64,000 nt of DNA from Caprella mutica (Eukaryota > Arthropoda > Malacostraca > Amphipoda > Caprellidae). The translations under genes were made by a program, and so were the position numbers. Shown piece by piece: positions 34,935 through 52,800 of this stretch. A model generated the notes under the pieces. It saw nothing but the letters and a program-made list of their open reading frames with translations. It did no database searches and had not been told where the DNA came from. How positions within the stretch are numbered: the first letter of the stretch is position 1; every line of letters starts with the position of its first letter. Location of the stretch: contig CANNZV010002618.1 of assembly GCA_947561585.1 (NCBI GenBank), positions 26,651-90,650 on the forward strand, written 5' to 3'.

Positions 34935-37376
34935 TTAACTTTCTTTTCTCTTGATTTCTATGCAACCTTCGTCCTTTTCCTGGTGATTCCTCAGTTCTTC
35001 CTCACTGAATGGAGTTTTCACCGGAAGTAGCGATGATAACCCTTCGGTTAATTCCGGGTTCTCCTGTGTCTGTTCTATCTTATTTATTCTACTCACCAAT
35101 TTTTCTTCCAGTTCCTCCGTTACGTCAGTACAGTTCTCCTCGACTTTAGATAACCTAGAGAGGGAGTCTGCAAATAAATTGGACTTACCTGGCAAGTAGA
35201 AGAGTTGAATGGCATACTCCTGAGCTAACATAGACCATCTATTTATGCAACTATCTTTGGTATTCTTTTTCAGAATACCAAGAAGAGGCATGTGGTCAGT
35301 ATATACTGACACTGGATAGCTGAGTATGATATTTCTATATGTCTCTAAAGCAAAAATCAATGCTAGGAACTCGCGCTTAGTTGCGCTATAGTTCCTCTGA
35401 GCCGGATTTAAGCTTTTCGAGATATAAGATATGGGGTGGAGGATATTATCGTATTCTTGCATAAGGCATGAAGCTATCCCCGATAGGCTTGCATCACAAT
35501 ACAAATGGAACGGTTTAGAGTAGTCCGGGATTTTCAAAACCGGACTAGTAGTGAGCATTTCTTTAAGTTTATCTACTGCTTCACTTTGTTCTTTACCCCA
35601 TTTAAATTTTACCCCCTTCCGTAGTAAAAGGTACAATGGTTCTGCCTGATGGGCGAAACCTCTCACAAAGGTTCTAAAATAGTTACAAGCTCCTAGGAAA
35701 GCTTGAACTTCCTTCTTAGAAGTTGGGTATGGCATTGCGTTTAATGATTCGATTCTAGACTCGTCCATTGTTAACCCATCGGAGCTGACTTTATAGCCCA
35801 AGAATTTGATTTCTTTTGCAAAAAATTTGCATTTAGTCAATTTTATTTTGAGGTTGGCTTCAGACAATTTCTGCAATACTGCCTCAATCCTTTCTAAATG
35901 AGTTTCTTTATTTCGTGAATATACGATAATATCATCCATATAAGCAAGTACATTACATCCAAGTAAATCGTACAAAACTGAATTGATAACTCGACTGAAA
36001 AAAGCTGGACTACTTTGGAGCCCAAAAGGCACTCGGTTAAACTCATATCGAGTTGAATTTACAGTGAAAGCCGTTTTGTGTCGATCACTTGGTGTTATTA
36101 AGCATTGATGAAAGGCCGATGCAAGATCTATTTTTGAAATATATTTGATTTCATCTAATGACTTTAATAAGTCGTTTATCCTTGGAATAGGATATGTTAC
36201 AGGTTTCATGACCTGGTTGAGAGCGCGATAGTCAATGCAAGGCCTAATTTCATTATTAGGTTTGTTTACTATAAGCAAAGGTGCGTTAAATACACTCTTT
36301 GATTTAGCGATAACACCTGTATTTAACATATCCTTAATTACCTCATTTAACTGACCTTGTTTGGAGTGCGGTATGGGATAAGGACTCCGGTTGACCACCA
36401 CGTCATCCTTCAAGTCTATATCCAAGGTGTCACCTGTAAAAACTCCTAACTTTTCACCCTTTTTCCAACCTACCTGTCTGTACTTTTTCAGGAGATCTAG
36501 TATCTTATCCTTCATGCTGTCATCTTCACATATTATATCCTTTTCTTCCAAGGGTTCAAGTTCCTCTTCTCTTAGTTTTTCCCTTGGGTCTTCTTTGTTG
36601 TCTAACGTTACGGCATTTATCCTTTGTTCATTAAACACACTTCCAGTAGAAATCTTCGTTCCCTGGGTCAATACAATGTTATCGTCACTTATATTTATGC
36701 AATTAATGGTTATTCTCCCCTTGCATACTCGTGCAAGTGTATTGGGAATTAATATCTTTTCCTTTAGTCGCGAGCTATGGATTAATATCTCTTCACCATC
36801 TTGTGCTCCTGCAATTTTCATATTGCACATGTTAATTGCATTTCTTTGGACCTCAATGTCCTCTATTATGTGTAAGTTGAAGTGTCCTTCATCTTCACAT
36901 TCCTTTGTGACTATTTTATCCACATTTATTTCCTTCTTTTTATTCCCATTCGTACATTTGGGATAATTATGAAGGTTTTCGTTTATTATCATCATTTTCA
37001 GCTGGTCCATTCCTTTTGAGACCTTACAGTTTTCTGTTTCATTTTCCATGAAACTTATCTTACCTTCTGGTAAGTTTATATGAGCTCTCCTCAATATATT
37101 CATTCCAATCAGAATATCCATTCGCAACGCACTGGTATTGCTAAATATCAGTACATTTTCATGAAACTTACCTCGTGGATTTACGATTTCCACTGTAGTT
37201 TCTCCCACAATAGGGATAACGTTGTTGCTAGCATCTCTTACCTCCTTTTTATAAATTCTAACCATGTGTTTATCCGTCAGTATTCGTTCTGACATCAGAC
37301 TAATTGACGCTCCAGTGTCAACTAATCCCTTATATTTGGATTGTCCTATTACTATCTCTACGTGTGGATTTACCAA
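34935..37376 (-). CDS. Retroelement pol: protease, reverse transcriptase, RNase H; no integrase
   Basis: This is an open frame of about 813 codons after the gag stop. The protease region starts near residue 10 with GLVDTGASISLMS (catalytic DTG/S motif). Reverse transcriptase includes RPCIDYRALNQV, the FHQCLITPSDRHKTAF block, VPFGLQSSPAFF and the catalytic LAYMDDIIVYS. RNase H follows with HLYCDASLSGIASC, YSATKREFLAL and YTDHMPLLG. It ends soon after in KRKES and a stop made by the LTR tail, so integrase is absent. The reading frame is the same as that of gag, and the first in-frame ATG lies well inside, so expression probably depends on readthrough of the gag stop. With intact motifs but no integrase, it could only move with help. 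Confidence 0.92.
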   Translation of the reverse strand: MVNPHVEIVIGQSKYKGLVDTGASISLMSERILTDKHMVRIYKKEVRDASNNVIPIVGETTVEIVNPRGKFHENVLIFSNTSALRMDILIGMNILRRAHINLPEGKISFMENETENCKVSKGMDQLKMMIINENLHNYPKCTNGNKKKEINVDKIVTKECEDEGHFNLHIIEDIEVQRNAINMCNMKIAGAQDGEEILIHSSRLKEKILIPNTLARVCKGRITINCINISDDNIVLTQGTKISTGSVFNEQRINAVTLDNKEDPREKLREEELEPLEEKDIICEDDSMKDKILDLLKKYRQVGWKKGEKLGVFTGDTLDIDLKDDVVVNRSPYPIPHSKQGQLNEVIKDMLNTGVIAKSKSVFNAPLLIVNKPNNEIRPCIDYRALNQVMKPVTYPIPRINDLLKSLDEIKYISKIDLASAFHQCLITPSDRHKTAFTVNSTRYEFNRVPFGLQSSPAFFSRVINSVLYDLLGCNVLAYMDDIIVYSRNKETHLERIEAVLQKLSEANLKIKLTKCKFFAKEIKFLGYKVSSDGLTMDESRIESLNAMPYPTSKKEVQAFLGACNYFRTFVRGFAHQAEPLYLLLRKGVKFKWGKEQSEAVDKLKEMLTTSPVLKIPDYSKPFHLYCDASLSGIASCLMQEYDNILHPISYISKSLNPAQRNYSATKREFLALIFALETYRNIILSYPVSVYTDHMPLLGILKKNTKDSCINRWSMLAQEYAIQLFYLPGKSNLFADSLSRLSKVEENCTDVTEELEEKLVSRINKIEQTQENPELTEGLSSLLPVKTPFSEEELRNHQEKDEGCIEIKRKES

Positions 37377-37403
37377 CGTTTTGTTTGGTTCCTGTATACT
37401 TCC

Positions 37404-37409
37404 TAGTCA
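37404..37409 (-). promoter_or_regulatory. Candidate stop-codon readthrough site, UGA-CUA-G, between gag and pol
   Basis: Read on the minus strand, the gag stop is TGA and the next bases are CTAG. UGA followed by CUAG is the established readthrough context known from several viral and animal genes. Pol is in the same frame with no further stop. So one leaky stop would give Gag and a Gag-Pol fusion. Sequence and frame are seen directly; function is inference. Confidence 0.7.
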
Positions 37410-38534
37410 TTCTGACTGATCCGATTCCTCACATTCGTGATCAGGGTTTTCGTAATTTCCATCCTCTAGGACATTAACCCTGTCACCATTCCTTGTGAGA
37501 GTATCTCTAGGTCTATAGCTGTTTGATCCAGCTATTTTCCTCTCTTGTTTGGCTCCTTGCTCAAACTTACCCTTACGACAATCTTTATTTTCATGGCCAA
37601 TTCTATGGCAGTTCAGGCAATAGGGGATTTTTTTAGCTATCCTTAATTTGCAATACTGCGCAGAATGACTGAGTTTTTTACAATACTTGCAGGAAATCTT
37701 TTTCCTGCACTCTCGGGCAAAATGCCCGACTTCGTTACACTTGAAGCAGGTCCTTGCTGCCCCTTGGCCTTGTTCTCTTTTCTTGTCATGGGAAGTAGTG
37801 GTTACCTGGTAGAGAACATCTTGCTGTGTTGCGATGTTCTCCTTTTTCTTTTTTAGCTTCATTAGCGCTTCTTTTTCGTATAAATTCACAACTTCCGACA
37901 TTAGCTCTGTACTGGAGCAGTCGGCACACATGTCAGTGATTTTTTCGTACATTTTTGTCGGTAACTGATTACCAAGTATATACTTCATTATTAGGTTTTG
38001 AAATAGCCCCATTAGTGGCAACTTTAGTACTTCCTCCTCATCTTCCTCTTCGCCGCTAGGGAGTGGAACTACCGTTTCAGGGCTTATGTTGATTTTTTTC
38101 ATCCCTTCTGTTGAGAGGAAACTTTCCACATATGCTCTTGTCGATGCTTCTAACGACGTCATGCCAGCAAAGAAGTTCGGCTTGTGGATGTCACTGGTTC
38201 CCAATACTTTTGCTGCATGTTGAGTGTCCTCTCTTTGATGATTTGGATACATCTTGAGGAATTCGCGTTCTACACGCTCATAGCTGTACTCTTCGCGTCC
38301 AGCATAGAGGTCTATCAAACTCAAAGCGTTTCCGCTTTGTTTGCTTACTTGGGCATATAGTATCCGGAATTTTACGCCACCATCTGTGATGTCGTTTTGC
38401 AGGAAGTAGTTATCTAAAGTACGGAAAAATGTCCTAACATTAGGACCTGGCACAAATGCATCTTTTTCGTGTGGTAATGGCGCACCCTTGAATTTAGGTA
38501 GGTCATTTAACACAATCAAATTGTTGTTAGCCAT
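37407..38534 (-). CDS. Retroelement gag with three CCHC zinc knuckles
   Basis: A 375-codon frame starting MANNNLIVLNDLPKF. The N-terminal part (about 20-250) is a capsid-like helical region with an acidic insert (EEEDEEEV, near 162-169). Three C-x2-C-x4-H-x4-C knuckles follow, beginning at residues 263, 282 and 306, typical of a nucleocapsid that packages RNA. The end is acidic. The frame is undamaged. It stops at UGA (37409-37407), directly followed by CUAG, with pol continuing in the same frame. Confidence 0.92.
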   Translation of the reverse strand: MANNNLIVLNDLPKFKGAPLPHEKDAFVPGPNVRTFFRTLDNYFLQNDITDGGVKFRILYAQVSKQSGNALSLIDLYAGREEYSYERVEREFLKMYPNHQREDTQHAAKVLGTSDIHKPNFFAGMTSLEASTRAYVESFLSTEGMKKINISPETVVPLPSGEEEDEEEVLKLPLMGLFQNLIMKYILGNQLPTKMYEKITDMCADCSSTELMSEVVNLYEKEALMKLKKKKENIATQQDVLYQVTTTSHDKKREQGQGAARTCFKCNEVGHFARECRKKISCKYCKKLSHSAQYCKLRIAKKIPYCLNCHRIGHENKDCRKGKFEQGAKQERKIAGSNSYRPRDTLTRNGDRVNVLEDGNYENPDHECEESDQSE

Positions 38535-38589
38535 CTTTGCAATAATTGGAAACTATTTTCCTTTTATTATTTTCCGTTCAGGAAGAAAT

Positions 38590-38885
38590 CTTATTTTTAT
38601 CCTTTCCTTTGATTATTTTCCCTTTCAGGAAATTTTTATTTTTATCCTTTCCTTTGATTATTTTCCCTTTCAGGAAATTTTTATTTTTATCCTTTCCTTT
38701 GATTATTTTCCCTTTCAGGAAATTTTTATTTTTATCCTTTCCTTTGATTATTTTCCCTTTCAGGAAATTTTTATTTTTATCCTTTCCTTTGATTATTTTC
38801 CCTTTCAGGAAATTTTTATTTTTTATCCTTTCCTTTGATTATTTTCCCTTTCAGGAAATTTTTATCCTTTCCTTTGATTATTCTG
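38590..38885 (-). repeat. 45-bp tandem repeat in the retroelement leader
   Basis: About six and a half copies of a 45-bp unit with CCTTTCCTTTGATTATTTTC and CCTTTCAGGAAATTTTTATT words (plus strand), the last ones shortened or with one extra T. It begins about 55 bp upstream of the gag start. On the minus (transcript) strand it is purine-rich. The 15-codon frame it leaves open on the plus strand is a by-product of the unit length. Confidence 0.9.
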
Positions 38886-40186
38886 TAATATTTTTCAATA
38901 AAATATAAAAGAATATATAAAAATATTGAGCGCCACCCAATACACAATATAGGAAAAAAAAGGTTAGGCAAAGGACCAAAAAAATATATAACTTGCAATA
39001 ATAATAAAAAAATCAAATAAAATTTCTAATCAATATAAGTATCAATGAACATGCACAAGGTTGTACCTGTGTATAATTATTATCAAAATTATTGGGCACA
39101 AATAATATAATAATAATAATAATATAAAATAATATAATAAGAAATTATTAATTTACAAGCACATACACATATGTATATAATGTAATTATTATGTAAACAT
39201 TATTTAGGCACACAAGAAAATAAAATATAATTATTTCTCAATCGTAAATGTTCACAAAATTCAAAACTCAATAGTGATGAAGGATTCCCCCTAATATTAA
39301 TTAGCAATCAACAATATTTTTCGTTATTTTGAATTAATTATTTAATTCCCACATAACTTACTCATTCTTGCTTCTAACAATTGTATTTAACAACAGTTAT
39401 AGAACGTTCAACTTAACTTGATGAGGTGAGTCTTATTACTGAATACTATATTCGTTGACTGCTGAACTTCTGAAGAACCTCTGCTTTCTCTTTGCTGACC
39501 CCTTTTCTCTGAGTGTCCTGTTGTGGTCAACAGCTGTAGACTATTTCTTGTCTTCTTCTCAGCTTTGGATCCGATGCGATGCGCTGTTTTTATACTATTA
39601 CTCAGTATATGAAGTAAGGCTCCCAACTTTATTTGATGAAGAAGAAAATAACTCGTCACTCAGTTAAAGTAATTTCAGTCACTTACTCCGAAAGTGATGA
39701 GACGATTTAATTTACTTTAATTCGTTTTTTATTTGAGAGTGAGTTTATCACGACCAAAGTAGCTTTGTCGCCGTACCAGTTTTTCTTGCCACTAGTACCC
39801 GAAGAGCTGATAGTACGCAGGTAACAGCGCGTTACTAGCGTAGCTAATGAATTTTTACGCTGCCTCCTTTTCAGCACAAGGAGTGATTGTAGCACTTTAA
39901 CACTGGTGTTATTTTTCACACCGGTATAACACTGAAATACTTTACATCGGTATTTCTTGAAAATGTTATTAGTTATTAGAATACTTTTCACATGTCACGT
40001 GATATTCTAAATAACCACACTATAACCGCATTAGTGTTTCATACGAAAACTTTCATACGGGGAACAATATTCTACCCTTCTCGAACACTTCACTTTTTAA
40101 TTGTTAATTGTGTTTCCCACTGTAATTGATTATTGATTATAATAAAAGCTGCTTTTTGTTAATTTTTGATCCCGTCGAAGATGCCA
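38886..40186 (-). other. Retroelement leader between LTR and gag
   Basis: No gene was recognised. An AAT/AATAAT-rich tract occupies about 39105-39140. The short frames here do not resemble known proteins. A leader this long is unusual for gypsy elements and may include a captured or repeated segment. Confidence 0.4.
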
Positions 40187-40913
40187 TTATTAACTTTCTT
40201 TTCTCTGATTCTAGTCTTTGTTTTATTTTCCTCAAAGACGAAAAAGACTTCTTAGTTAATTTGCAGGTTCTTAGTCTTCGTAAGTCAGTTGATCAAATTA
40301 AATAACAATTGCCTTTATAATTCAATAATTACAATTAAGTGGGGTAAATGAAAAACACGGTAACACAATCTAATATAATAAATCAATTGGTTTATACTGT
40401 ATAAAGTTTGAGTAAAATATTGATTAATTAACTTGTGTTTATTTCTTCCTTGAACAGTGTTAGTAAGCTTGATTAAGATAAGTCTATCGGCACTTAATTC
40501 ACTCAGTCACTATTATGGAATGTTATTCAAGAGTTAACTTGATCAAGAGTTCTAGATCGATAGAGCTCGAACACTTTATGTTAGACACACGGTGTACCGG
40601 GGAACACGTCAAGGAGTGACGATGAAGGAATAGAACTGAACAAATGAAATGATTCTCGATTGGGTTTTATAGGGAGGTTGAAGGCCAAATGCGCCCAGAG
40701 TTTTCCCAGGTCTTGGGTGGTAAGTTCGGCTTTATCAAAGAGTTAAGAACGGCGACATCAAGTTAATAATATAATTGAATTCGTGTTCTTGCATGAGTTT
40801 ACATGAGTTTGGATCTGAATAACAGAGTCATAAATATGAGTCGATGTGAGTGTTCTCACATGAGTTTGGGACTGAATAACATAACCATAAATATGAGTTG
40901 GAATTTCCTAACA
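40187..40913 (-). repeat. 5' long terminal repeat of the retroelement
   Basis: On the minus strand it begins TGTTAGGAAATTCC and ends AGAGAAAAGAAAGTTAATAA. Near its start a segment with CATGAGTTTGG, CTGAATAACA and CATAAATATGAG words is present twice. Only the last 24 or so bases recur at the other end of the element, so its outer limit rests on the TGTTA tip and the position of the primer-binding-like site. Confidence 0.6.
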
Positions 40914-41509
40914 CCTCTTCCTTGATTAGCTATTGAAGAGTAGTACAGGATTATAAAGTTTATAATCTTGTTAAAGATTATAATCTTTATAAAGATTAAA
41001 ATACTTCTGCGTATTAACAATAGATCAGTAAATTAATTAGGTCGATTGTTATAATCAGATCGATTGTTAATATCTGTCTAGATTAAATGTATCCTCTCTG
41101 AATCATTGAATGATTATCAATACATCAGGGAATAGCTTAAAAACATTGGTTGTTACTCGTTAAAGGGTTATAATCAAAATTAATTATTAAACCATACGCA
41201 AACATTAGGGAGACAGTCTGACAAACTTAAGAAAATTATGAAAGTGGTGGCGAAAACTTTTGGACACTATTAATAAATACAGCTTCAGCTTCTAAATCTG
41301 TATTGTTATTCGTATTTGAGGACATTAGAATAATAATCTATTCAATGTTCAACTTTTCAAGTAGCTCCAAGTTAAATAGGTAATTGATCAACTTGCATAA
41401 ATCACTTATATTGATTTTATTGTTATTAATTTGCTAATACCATTCTCATTTAGAAACTAATAATTCAATATCTGTTTTCAGGAATCCAAAATAATTTGTT
41501 AGTTCAATT
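40914..41509. other. Spacer upstream of PCCB
   Basis: AT-rich sequence with GATTATAATCTTTATAAAGAT palindromic words near 40965-41000. It should contain the PCCB promoter and 5' UTR, but no definite element was recognised. Confidence 0.35.
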
Positions 41510-47949
<6,440 letters not shown>

Positions 47950-48031
47950 AGTGTTGTACATGAAGATTTCACTATAGTGAGTAAAGTTAGAGATGTAACT
48001 AGTCAAAGTATGTTTCGAAAAGATTGTTGAT

Positions 48032-48037
48032 AATAAA
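48032..48037 (+). promoter_or_regulatory. Candidate polyadenylation signal of PCCB
   Basis: AATAAA lies 83 nt after the PCCB stop codon. Further AATAAA words near 48284 and 48528 are alternatives. Confidence 0.45.
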
Positions 48038-48039
48038 TT

Positions 48040-49535
48040 AGCAAACTAGATGTCACAACTAGTTCACTATATCTACTATTGTTTGCCGTGTTGAATTAAC
48101 TCCAAATAGTTGATAAGATTAATTAGGTATGTTATGGTCTAAGTGTTCGTATAGATAATTTATTTTCTGTTGAAAGATAATTCTGAATTTATTCAGGGCA
48201 ATTGAATTGTTACTACATTTTTTGTTTTTCTTGTTTGTACGTTTTAGAACGTTTGTATATTGTTTTGAGAGATTAGTATTGGTTAATAAAAAGCTGATAA
48301 ATTTTACGTCTTTATACACTTTGAAAGGTGAAACATTTTACATTATTTTACCATATTTATAAATAACTTGGATGTGACATGTGAATTGTACACACTTTTT
48401 CAAACATTAATCAGTGATAATGAAAATAGAAATCTTGCCTTTTTGTAGGCTCTGGGGTTTATAATATTCCCTACCTTAACTATAGAAGAACCATCGTATT
48501 GTCCCAAAGAATAACATTGAAATGATTAAATAAATATACATGGTTTAAGTTAATGGTTACTCATAATGAACTATAGACAATTTATAAACTATGAACACAA
48601 ATTACTCTAAATGGTGACTGTAGAGATATACTATAGATATGCACTAATATAGAGTTCTGATGAATAATTAAAATTTAGTGATTATAATGAATGGTATACT
48701 AATTAGCTAGTATTTTTTTATCAACTTGGCAGCTTTTCAAATGATTGAAACTTTGAATAAACCGAAATTATTTCAAAAAATAACACCAATCAATAAAAAT
48801 TTCCAAACTACAAAAATGCAGCTTTGGCCGAGTTTAATTATTATGTAAAGATATAGTAAATAAAATTATATTTCACTTAAAAGTTAGGACACTAAATAGA
48901 CAATCAAGTTAGATTTCATATTATAGCCAACTAGGTACATAGTAATCATATCAAACTAAAAACTATCTGTATAGAAAGTTCTTAAAACTAGTTACATTAA
49001 AAAAGAAAATACTAATAAAAGCGGCAGTTGCTACAGTATCCAGTAAAAAAACATAAAATGGATAAAAACAATCTAGAAGTAACAGTGAATACACAAAACT
49101 GTTAAATAATCAAAAACTTAAATCTGCTCATTGTAATTAAATCTTCAGAATAACTATTATATAGAATTCAGTTGCCGACCGATTTCGAATTACCAAGGAA
49201 TAAGATATCTATACCGAATCCTTTTATTAGTGCGCTTAAATTTTTAAAACCCACAAAATGCAAAACCAATTGAAAAGTGGTATCTGAATCTTATTCCATG
49301 GCAGTACCTCAGCACAGCTGCATTCCAGTTGTAAGTTTTAGTTCATCTGTAGCAGAATGTCAGTACACAAGTGCATTCCAGGAGAAACTTGAAAATTCAT
49401 TATTCTCCTCAAGCCTGAATTTATCATCATGTCAGTGCTCTAAGATGTCTTCAGTAGAGCAAAGAAAGAACTAGAAAGTCTATCGGAAGGACAATCTGGA
49501 AGAAACTCTCTTGTCATTTCTGAATTAACACACAT
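48040..49535. other. Spacer between the convergent PCCB and BSDC1 genes
   Basis: AT-rich, no gene recognised. It includes the 3' UTR ends of both genes; a short frame at 49277-49474 has no recognisable content. Confidence 0.4.
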
Positions 49536-49770
49536 AAAGGGTCGTACACACGCAGGGTTTTTTAAAAGTCTATCCACCAGACTTTTTGCTAAGCTCCTCC
49601 TACTTTTTCCATGAGAATATAAGAAAAAGCAACAAAATAATTATTTATCCACCACCTACAGGTATCATGGATACTAACTAAAATAAATAATTATTATATC
49701 GGTTTTTTTATATTCTCGTGGAAAAAGTAGGAGGAGCTTAGCAAAAAGTCAGGTGGAAAGATCTAAAAAA
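49536..49770. mobile_element. Foldback MITE, copy 2, in the 3' flank of BSDC1
   Basis: GGGTCGTACACACGCAGGG, CACCAGACTTTTTGCTAAGC and TCCTCCTACTTTTTCCA are mirrored around a centre near 49660 (GGTATCATGG). The right end is shortened. It lies just beyond the BSDC1 stop codon and may be part of that gene's 3' UTR. Confidence 0.75.
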
Positions 49771-49874
49771 CCACAATATGATGTCACTAATACAAATCTT
49801 CAAATAATTTCATTGAAGAAACCATTCCCTAAATGGTAGCACTATGAGCACTCACCAAAAAGTAAGTAGTGAAT

Positions 49875-52800
49875 CTATTCCCAAGTCTCCCAATCACCCT
49901 GAAAAAAAAAAAAATTAAATACATGAATCATATTTAAATTGTATGGAATAAATACTAATATACAGGGTGTTTCATTTCAGATCTGACAAAATTTGACGGC
50001 TTGTACAAAAAAAAGTAGTTTCTTGGTAATCTAGTTCAAAGTTTAACAGTATTTACATATCATTAACACAATTTAAAATAGAACAAATAGATGAGAGGAC
50101 TGTGAAAGTACAATCTGTGTGGCGAATCTCCTGCCCAGACACGTATTAGATGAGCGACTTCTGTTTATGGGTAGTTACTGTTTGTGAACACTAGAAACTA
50201 GCCACAAATTAGGGATGGGACGAAGTATCGACAATTTTTCTAGTATCGGTACCGGCAAGAAAGTATTTAAAAAAAAAATTATAATATAATTTATTATTCA
50301 TTACAATAAAAAAATGTGATTCTAATTTTAATATAAAAATAATCAAAATTGATAGAAGTTCATTTAAAATTGAAACTAAAAATTATTAATCTCATTTAAA
50401 TAATCAAAATATCAGCATCAGTGAAAATCTAGGTATCTCTATCGGTGAAAATTTTGGTATAGAGTCATCCCTAGCACAATTAGTCTTAAAATGAGGAAAA
50501 AATAGAGTCTTATAGCAAGCCGTAAAATGACTCCTGTACTCACCTTCTTCTCCTCATCACTGATGGGACTGGTGACTGCAGAGGTTATTCCACTGTCAGT
50601 CTCTGCCTCCACCTTCTCCCACTCGTCCTCATTGCAGTCACCTGAGGGGAGGTAGAGTAAGTCACACACGAGTAAGGGCTGTGAGTTGAGTGCCCACAGA
50701 GCAATGGACACGTTACAGAGAATGATGTCGTAAAACCGCTATATAGGGCAAGTTACGAATTATCGGTCTGTTTCATATCTTCGGTCATATCATATATAAT
50801 TGTTTATTTAATTTTTATTATCATATTGTTTTTCCTGATATGACCGATGATGTGTAACATACCAATAATTCGTAACTTACTTTATAGGGGAATGTTGCAG
50901 TACTTCAAAAGTGGGAGTTGACCTGGGTCATTAATAAATTTGACCTTTAGATGTTTGCGATTGACCTTCATTAACACACCCACTTTCAGAAAACTGTGAC
51001 GGTACTGCATAGACTGACTTGAGGGGACCGATACCCTTCAGAAATATTTTTGTCATTGAAAAACTCAGAATTCTACAATCTGGCAGCTTTACGTATTGAA
51101 CAGGACAAAAAGTTTCTATTCTTGTTAAAATTTGGCAAAAGCCAATATAAACGAGTTTCTTAATAAAATAAAAACTAATATTTTAGAGGTAACTTGAACG
51201 CTTTATATAATAGCAACAGATTTTCACTTTGAGTGAAGAAACGAGATTCATTTGAAAGAGAAACATTTGTTTAACGATATAACCTAGATATATTTTGAAG
51301 TTTTGTTCTAGAAGTTATCTTGAATTGAATTTTTTTCGGAAACTGTATCTTTTGCACATTTTTCTAATTCATTTAGCAGGAATTTCTTTTCTAATTCAGA
51401 TATATGAAAAAATCTAAATGTAATTAATATATAGAGCATCTCTTGGGCTCTTTCGTCTCTGTACAACAAAATCTGGCAGCGATAAAGAACGTCAATCACC
51501 CCTAAACATAAATTTTCAGCAGAGACTGAAACATCTCTACCATCAGGTCATCTCACTCTAGAAGGATTTAGACAAGCAACACATTCTCCTTGAACAAAAG
51601 ACTGTGTGGCACTGATTTATCATTGGAGCTTAAGAGTGCAGGGGTAGTTATCGTTCCTCTGGGCCTAAAATAATGGATGTGTTCCTAGACACTCCTCTAT
51701 CTATCACCCACACAGTACGCACTACAGACTAGCTATGACTGTAATATTTAGTGTATTCTACACACCTACAGCAGTGCTATAGGCGGACCCATTTTTTGTT
51801 TACCTTTTCAAAGTAAGGCTTTTCAGAATCTTATTTCAGCTATATACAGTGTCGGCAAAAAATGTACCCACTGTCATAGAGTATATCTTATAGGTACTAT
51901 TTATAATTCATTAGTAATAATCTACGTAGCTATGGTACCAACATATGGAGCAAGTATTTTACGGACCAAGTAAAGTTGAAGCTGGTAAAGATAACGGACC
52001 AGAAATAAAGCTAGTAAAGATGACGGACTAGAAAATTTTATTTTTAACAAATATTTGCATTAGTATTTTATAAATATAGAAACCTAATAAATGATATTAT
52101 TGATGATTATACATTAATTTTGCATATTTTATTAATTGAAAGAATTGATTAAAAAAAGTGAACCATTCTGAAGTTGTGAAGAACGTGTGGTACAAAAATA
52201 AAAAAAATATGCTTAAATCCATTAATGTGGTATCTATGATTCAAAAATTCTATTCTAATTCGAATTATTGGTCATTTATTAAAAATTTAACCAAGTAAAG
52301 ATAACGGACCAGGAATGAAGCTAGTAAAGATAACGGACAATTGTCAGTTATCTTTACTTGCTCCCAACATATTATCTTAGAATGATGAATAATGCAGATT
52401 CAAGGCAGTGGATACATTTTTTCTGGACACACTGTATAATTGAGCTAATAAATATAACTGATTTTTTTCTTAAATTACACCTAGTACCTAACAGGCCGAG
52501 ACGATATATTGCCCCTACTATCCTGATATCTAATTAAATACAATAATTTGATATCTACTGTCGAAATGAATCTTAATTTGATGAATGGTGAGAGACATTT
52601 GAAAGCATTTTATAGAGCTTTAGAAATAATTCAAACGGTGAACGAAAGTGTCCTAATAAAATAGTACAATACGCAACAATATAGAATTCCAAATAAAAAT
52701 TATCAGTTTTAGTCTGATGTCTAATCATAGATTTTGTGAGAAACGTGAAGTTAGTTTAGAAACATCTATATTTAAATAAGGTATTCCTGTGATTTTCTTA

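Larger units (their letters stand above)
34930..40913 (-). mobile_element. Ty3/gypsy-type LTR retroelement, deleted at its 3' end
   Basis: The order on the minus strand is 5' LTR (40187-40913), a primer-binding-like TGGCATCTTCGACGGGAT (about 40171-40188), a leader of about 1.6 kb with a 45-bp tandem repeat, gag (38534-37407) and pol (37376-34935). The element ends at 34930 with AGAGAAAAGAAAGTTAATAA then CA, which matches the last bases of the 5' LTR. So only about 24 bp of the 3' LTR remain, and everything from the end of RNase H through most of that LTR is gone. The 5' LTR begins TGTTAGGAAATTCC, and TGTTA/TAACA would be its inverted tips. No target duplication joins the two flanks. Confidence 0.8.

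Noticed and set aside
36391..36966. 191-codon plus-strand frame
   Set aside because: It lies wholly antisense to the pol frame, which has clear catalytic motifs.
38488..38908. Plus-strand frames of IFIFILSFDYFPFQE repeats
   Set aside because: They are by-products of the 45-bp repeat in the retroelement leader, antisense to it.
40171..40188. Naming the tRNA that primes the retroelement
   Set aside because: The TGGCATCTTCGACGGGAT word looks like a primer-binding site, but I could not match it to a specific tRNA from memory with confidence.
49965..49990. Possible left end of a mariner-type element (CAGGGTGTTTC)
   Set aside because: No inverted partner was found within a reasonable distance.
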